From Rhytidiadelphus loreus (taxonomy: Eukaryota; Streptophyta; Bryopsida; Hypnales; Hylocomiaceae), in assembly GCA_947034895.1 (NCBI GenBank), contig OX344765.1:29827001-29891000 (forward strand): a DNA stretch of 64,000 nucleotides. The letters run 5' to 3'. Shown here piece after piece: positions 59,602-64,000 of this stretch. The position numbers and the translations under genes are program-made. Positions within the stretch are counted from its first letter, which is position 1, and the number at the start of each line of letters is the position of its first letter. Under the pieces are notes generated by a model. That model saw nothing but the letters and a program-made list of their open reading frames with translations. It was not told where the DNA came from and ran no database searches.

Positions 59602-60184
59602 CCCCTAAAAGACCTATAGGCTAGAAATTGACAAATACTCACAAAACTAGCAAAATTCATGATTTTCTAAAATAAAGATTATTATTCAAATTTTATTCAA
59701 TATTTAGAATTAGTAATCGTAAGATGTTATTTTCGACTAGTACAAGAGTTACACATAAAATATTTGGGGTATGAAAAAAACATGTGTGAGAACAAAGCTT
59801 GTGAAGTGCAACAAAATGTTTTTTTCAAGACTACCTAGGCTTTTAACAATGTAGCTTTATTGGGCTTTCAAGCCCCATCACTCAATGTTGTTTGCAAGGA
59901 AGATGTAAGCACTTCATTTTTTATTAGAGTCTCATGTTAGGAATAAATATGCAAATTTTCAAAGCAAAATGATATTGCACTTCATTTGCTCATGTTGTCC
60001 CCTCCTTCCTCTAAAATGCATAACTTTGTTTTCAATTGTTGAATTGTCATAAAAATTAGATTCCTTAGAAGTTTATTTGTTTTCCTAACATCAATAAAAA
60101 TATAGGGACAAAGAAACAAAATCGAGACTTCATTTTCAATGTCAAAATTTCTCACCCATTTTAGCTTGCAAGGAACTTTAGGGG
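59602..60184. mobile_element. Non-autonomous TTAA-flanked element (piggyBac-like), copy D
   Basis: TTAA at 59598-59601 precedes CCCCTAAAAGACC, and ACTTTAGGGG precedes TTAA at 60185-60188. The 583-bp interior is AT-rich. Confidence 0.7.
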
Positions 60185-60188
60185 TTAA

Positions 60189-61639
60189 AGAAGTTAAATA
60201 TTTCAAACACAAATAATAATAAAAATTATATTTAGATTATACCATATTTTGATAATTTCACAATTGTAGCCTCCCATACTAAAATTCAAGTACTAGTAAG
60301 AACAAAAATTATATTTTTGGTCTATTTTCCAAGTTAAATTCTTCTAAATTGATTTGACCAAAAGTTTTGATGCTTTTTCATATTGACCATATAGAATTTT
60401 TTTTTGAATATGATGTTGAATGTCTTGTAGTTTAATGCTAAATTCCAAAAAAATCTTGAAATAATTATATATTGTACCTCGTAGTAAGGTTTAATATTCC
60501 TAAGATGAATAATTAATTGAAGTTGGCAAATGGGATTCAATAGATGCCTAAAAATGGATTCTATTTTGAATGTTTGGGTATCCACATTTAGACATATCAA
60601 ACATCTAAAGTTTTTCCAATTTAATCCTTGATGAAAAAACTTAGATTTTTTATAAAATATGTCTTTTTCAACTTTTTCAACATTTTTTGTCAAAGGGAAA
60701 AAAATGTGTTTTTTTGTCAAGGTCATTAATAAGTTTATCCTCAAAAAGTAACTTTTTCAATTCAAAAAATGACCCTTCAAAACTGAATTAAAGAAAAAAG
60801 AAAAAGCTTCAAAAATCACAATGATTAGAACTTAACATTTTAAACCTAAAGAATTTTTTTTTTGAGAAAATCACAAATATTCAATCTACAATTGATTTTA
60901 AAAGAAATTTCAAATTTTGGCTTCAAATTTTATTGAAAAGTATTGGTTTGTAAAAATTAGTTGATTTAACTATATGGATATGATTTATGGATCATATTTT
61001 ACAACTATTGTTTGAGAGTCATCATTAAATTCTTCTAAGTTGTATTTTATAATAAATCTTCATAATTTTGGAAATTTGGACTACCCCCTAGTTCTTAAGG
61101 GATTAAACTACATGAATGTTTTAAACGAAATCCCTAATAATAAATTATTAACACTTGAATAAAATTCTCGGGAGGAGGACAGTGAGCGGTAGGAGTAGCC
61201 AGTGATGTGCGATCAAATGATAGTGTGTTGGAAAAAAATCAGAGATAAAAATTATAATAAGTTTCTTTTATACTAGAGGATATAGAAAATGCCATTACAT
61301 GACTTCAAACTATTGTAGGGTATAGAAAATTAGGGCCCATTAGAAAAAAAATTAGATCTACGATACACCCCCTTTTATTTATTTATTTGACCAAGAATCC
61401 TAAATAGGCCTGCCTTGTGAGTGGCATATTCTAAATGCTCACATTAACTTGGTGGTTCAGGGCATTGGAACAGTCGGTCTTCCGCATTAGGGGTGATTCT
61501 TCATTCTAGGGTTGCTACCCCTTTCTAGGGTTCAGGCATCACCATTGTTGTTGTACGATCACTCTTGTTTAGGGTGTGTTTTCACTTGTTGTTGTGGTAT
61601 TGGGCTTGTTGTAGGGATTGAGAAGGTGCTACCTCAGGG
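60189..61639. other. AT-rich DNA, no gene seen
   Basis: CTTAAGGGATTAA at 61096-61108 is a possible TTAA-type end. The 136-residue minus frame at 60334-60744 is Lys/Phe/Ile-rich low-complexity translation of AT-rich DNA and is not supported. Confidence 0.4.
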
Positions 61640-61873
61640 TTTAGGTTTTAGAAGATGACGTTGAGTTTGATGACGAAGTTGTTTGCACTCAAAGAGGAGA
61701 CCACACACCTAGAGCTCCCGAGACCTTTCTTCTACCACAATGGTGATAGTTACGCCCAATTGTGATTGCATCTAAAGGAGGGGGGATGCATGGACTGGCC
61801 GTTCCAATTCTAGGACATCGAAGATCACTATCGCATTTGCAAGGGTTTCTAGGCTATGAATCCTGTCACCTTC

Positions 61874-62426
61874 GGGGGGGTGCACTTAGTTCTACTACAA
61901 CAAACCACATGTGAACAAGTGGTTTCTAATAAACTATAGTTTCAATCTAAAATTTTGACCATTGTTTAATGATGACTATAGGTTTCTATTGCCAAAATTT
62001 CCAACTCAAATAAAATATGAAATGATTTCTAGAAGAAGTTGAAAGTGAACTAAAATGACATGTTTTTCAACTCAAATAATTATAGAGAACACATTTAGAT
62101 GACCATTGAATCAGTATTCAACTCAAAATGAGCTTTCAATAGAGAGTTATTTTTAGGATTTTTTTTTTTTTTTTAAGACAATTTTTTCTTATATAATATA
62201 GGGGTGTGAAAGTTATTTTTCAATTCTATAATGTATCTTTTTACTTCAAAAATTTGTAACTAATTATTATTAACATATAAAAATATCAATAATTCAAAAC
62301 ATAAACTTTCATAACATATCTATTTATATTTTTTTAATTTTGTTTTATTTAAAATTCAAAAAGTATATAGGGGGTCCAAAGTTTTGTTCACATGTGGTTT
62401 CTAATGGACACTCTAAGTGCCCCCCC
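61874..62426. mobile_element. MITE-like element interrupting the gene relic
   Basis: Ends read GGGGGGGTGCACTTAG from the left and GGGGGGGCACTTAG from the right, and both continue to AACCACATGTGAACAA. The interior 61884-62242 is repeated in inverted form at 45783-46146. No clear target duplication was found. Confidence 0.6.
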
Positions 62427-63129
62427 GCTTGTCACGGATCGTGTGTATGTCATTCATGTTGTGCATGAAGATGCGGGAGGACCACCAAAGCAATGTCTGC
62501 ACGGGATTCCTAATGAAATCAGTAGCAACGACGCCGTGGGAGTCCAAATTGGAGTTCCTTGCAGTAGACAATTTTGACATTGGTGTCACGCCGACGTTGG
62601 AGGGTGAACTAGGATTATGGAGCAATTTGCTTGAAGTGCTTGAAGTGGCTAAGAGTTTGCTTCAATCAAAGTTGCTACCCTTCGAGATTATGGAAAATTA
62701 CAAACGCCCTATGCTAAAGCTCACGAGGGAGCTTTGGGCAATGGACTTTGATGATCATATGTGGAAGCTAAAAACTTACGATCAACACGACGTGGTAGTC
62801 GTCAAGATTTTCTGCAAAGAGTGCAACAAAGAAATTGTGGGTACAAATGGCGACCACTCCCGCAATGCCATACAAAATTTAGTCACAAATTTTGAGAAGT
62901 CTCACTTGCACTCAGCTTTACACATTAGGCACTGGTGCAAGAGGAAGGGCATTCTCCATAGCAATCTTTCTACGAAGGAGGGCACCAAAAACAAAACTTT
63001 ATTGATTACACCAAAAGAGCACATGCGTCTTGTGGATGAAGGTCAGAGCATTCTCCAGAGCATGAATGACTCCATCTCTGCAACTAACCCTCTATTTGTA
63101 GTAGTGGGAGATGTGGGGTGTTCTCAATT

Positions 63130-63253
63130 CACTATTAGAAAATCTGAATTTTTGTTGTTTTGGTTGCGTTGATTTGTTTATGTTAAAATCAGCAGAAAAC
63201 TGACTCAAATCAATGCGACCAAAATAACAAAAATTTCATATTTTCTACTAGCG
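63130..63253. mobile_element. CACTA-type hairpin MITE
   Basis: Arms of about 47 bases, starting CACTATTAGAAAATCTGAAT on the left and CGCTAGTAGAAAATATGAAA inward from the right, pair around a short loop. ATT flanks both sides (63127-63129 and 63254-63256), a 3-bp duplication as for CACTA elements. It interrupts the gene relic. Confidence 0.8.
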
Positions 63254-64000
63254 ATTGAAGTCGTTTTGGTACAAGCTTTGTTGCAAAATTGATGGAGAAT
63301 TAATGTTCCTATGCCACTGAAACAAAACCTAAGAACAAATCTCAAGAATCACATCCACCAGTTGATTCATATCAAGTGTGTTGAGGATCGGGCTGCTGCA
63401 AACAATTTGGGAAATACATCGACTGCGTGAGCTTTGGGAAACGGAGGAGGCCGACAACTAGGTCAAAATCCATCATCGAAAAATAGCCCGATCTCCACTC
63501 TTGGTTTGGTGTTGTGGGCAGACGCAACAATGGAATCCCGGTCAGGTATGTTTTCTGATTCTATCTTGTCTTTGTTGTGCTAGAGATTTAGGAAAAAGTT
63601 TACTAAGCCATCCCAGGTTTGGATATCAAAGCCCAGTACGGGTGTAGAGTTTGGATTTGAAGGTAAAATAGTTTTTGTGAGTGGTTGCTTTCGCCATGTG
63701 TACTGTAAACGTTTGAGTTGCACAAGAGAGCCGTATCATGATTTCACTTGCTCTAAATGCTCAAAAATTGTGCAAATTCTTGATTTTAGATTTAGGGTTC
63801 TCCGGGAGGGTCGTACACTTGTGAAGCGCGGCTCTAGGTCTACAGGATCTGGTAGAAGGATAGATTATTTGTCATGGCAAGAGATGGGCGCTCATTCCCA
63901 TCATCTGGCTTGGAAGATTGGGATTCATTTGTGGGTGGAGTTGATTTACACTAGGGCTTGTTTGGGCTTAGGTATATAGGCTAATTTTTGTTTGTATGTG

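Larger units (their letters stand above)
61640..63979 (+). pseudogene. Decayed multi-copy-type gene with zinc-binding motifs, unknown
   Basis: Plus-strand coding remnants continue across two MITEs. 61654-61870: MTLSLMTKLFALKEE, then stops. 62417-63130: a 238-residue open stretch with FEIMENYKRPMLKLTRELW and a putative zinc site CKECNKEIVGTNGDHSRNA followed by H-rich SHLHSALHIRHWC. 63677-63979: cysteine pairs in YCKRLSC and FTCSKCSKI, then DFRFRVLREG and RGSRSTGSGRRIDYL. C-x2-C with spaced histidines suggests DNA binding, as in BED-like fingers of transposon-derived proteins. Stops, frameshifts and insertions at 61874-62426 and 63130-63253 show it is broken. It may continue past the window. 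No family recognised. Confidence 0.5.

Overview
This window looks like nuclear DNA of a plant-lineage eukaryote, probably a land plant or streptophyte alga. It is AT-rich, has GT-AG introns, carries plant-type CACTA, MULE and PIF/Harbinger elements, and its one convincing host gene has small exons in a locally GC-richer island. The species cannot be named from the sequence. There is no operon structure, CRISPR array or convincing intact tRNA or rRNA gene.

Most of the window is layered transposon debris. Positions 1-9288 hold a small hairpin, a degenerate GC-rich tandem array (2880-3430), two diverged copies of a TTAA-type repeat and unassigned AT-rich DNA. Positions 9297-12928 are a complete-looking hAT element with terminal repeats, an exact 8-bp target duplication and an uninterrupted 737-residue transposase. 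Positions 13-30 kb hold an orphan exon-like fragment, a LINE 3' end, a TTAA-flanked element (15061-15985), nested TA-flanked MITEs (16695-17968), a broken Tc1-like transposase (about 18760-19440), a MULE-like MITE (22215-22593), a second TTAA element (25245-26130), a near-perfect hairpin MITE (28562-28717) and a 130-bp minisatellite.

Positions 30-51 kb hold further MULE-type DNA, a 2-kb non-autonomous CACTA element with a palindromic array (33425-35492), a PIF/Harbinger MITE (37350-37598), a GC-rich promoter-like island without a gene (37.85-38.9 kb), a nest at 41.9-44.3 kb whose insertions can be dated relative to an empty paralogue at 5.3 kb, and a broken piggyBac transposase (about 46.4-47.2 kb). 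The piggyBac relic is a plausible relative of the enzyme that moved the TTAA-flanked elements, and the Tc1-like relic plays the same part for the TA-flanked MITEs.

The host gene at 52321-55285 (five exons, 513 residues) joins a PAS domain to a receiver-like domain that lacks the phospho-acceptor aspartate. A tandem duplication inside intron 3 has made a 37-nt decoy exon that would end the reading frame if included. Downstream, 56.4-61.6 kb is mostly unassigned apart from one more TTAA element. Positions 61.6-64.0 kb carry a decayed zinc-binding-type protein gene of unknown function, interrupted by two MITEs.
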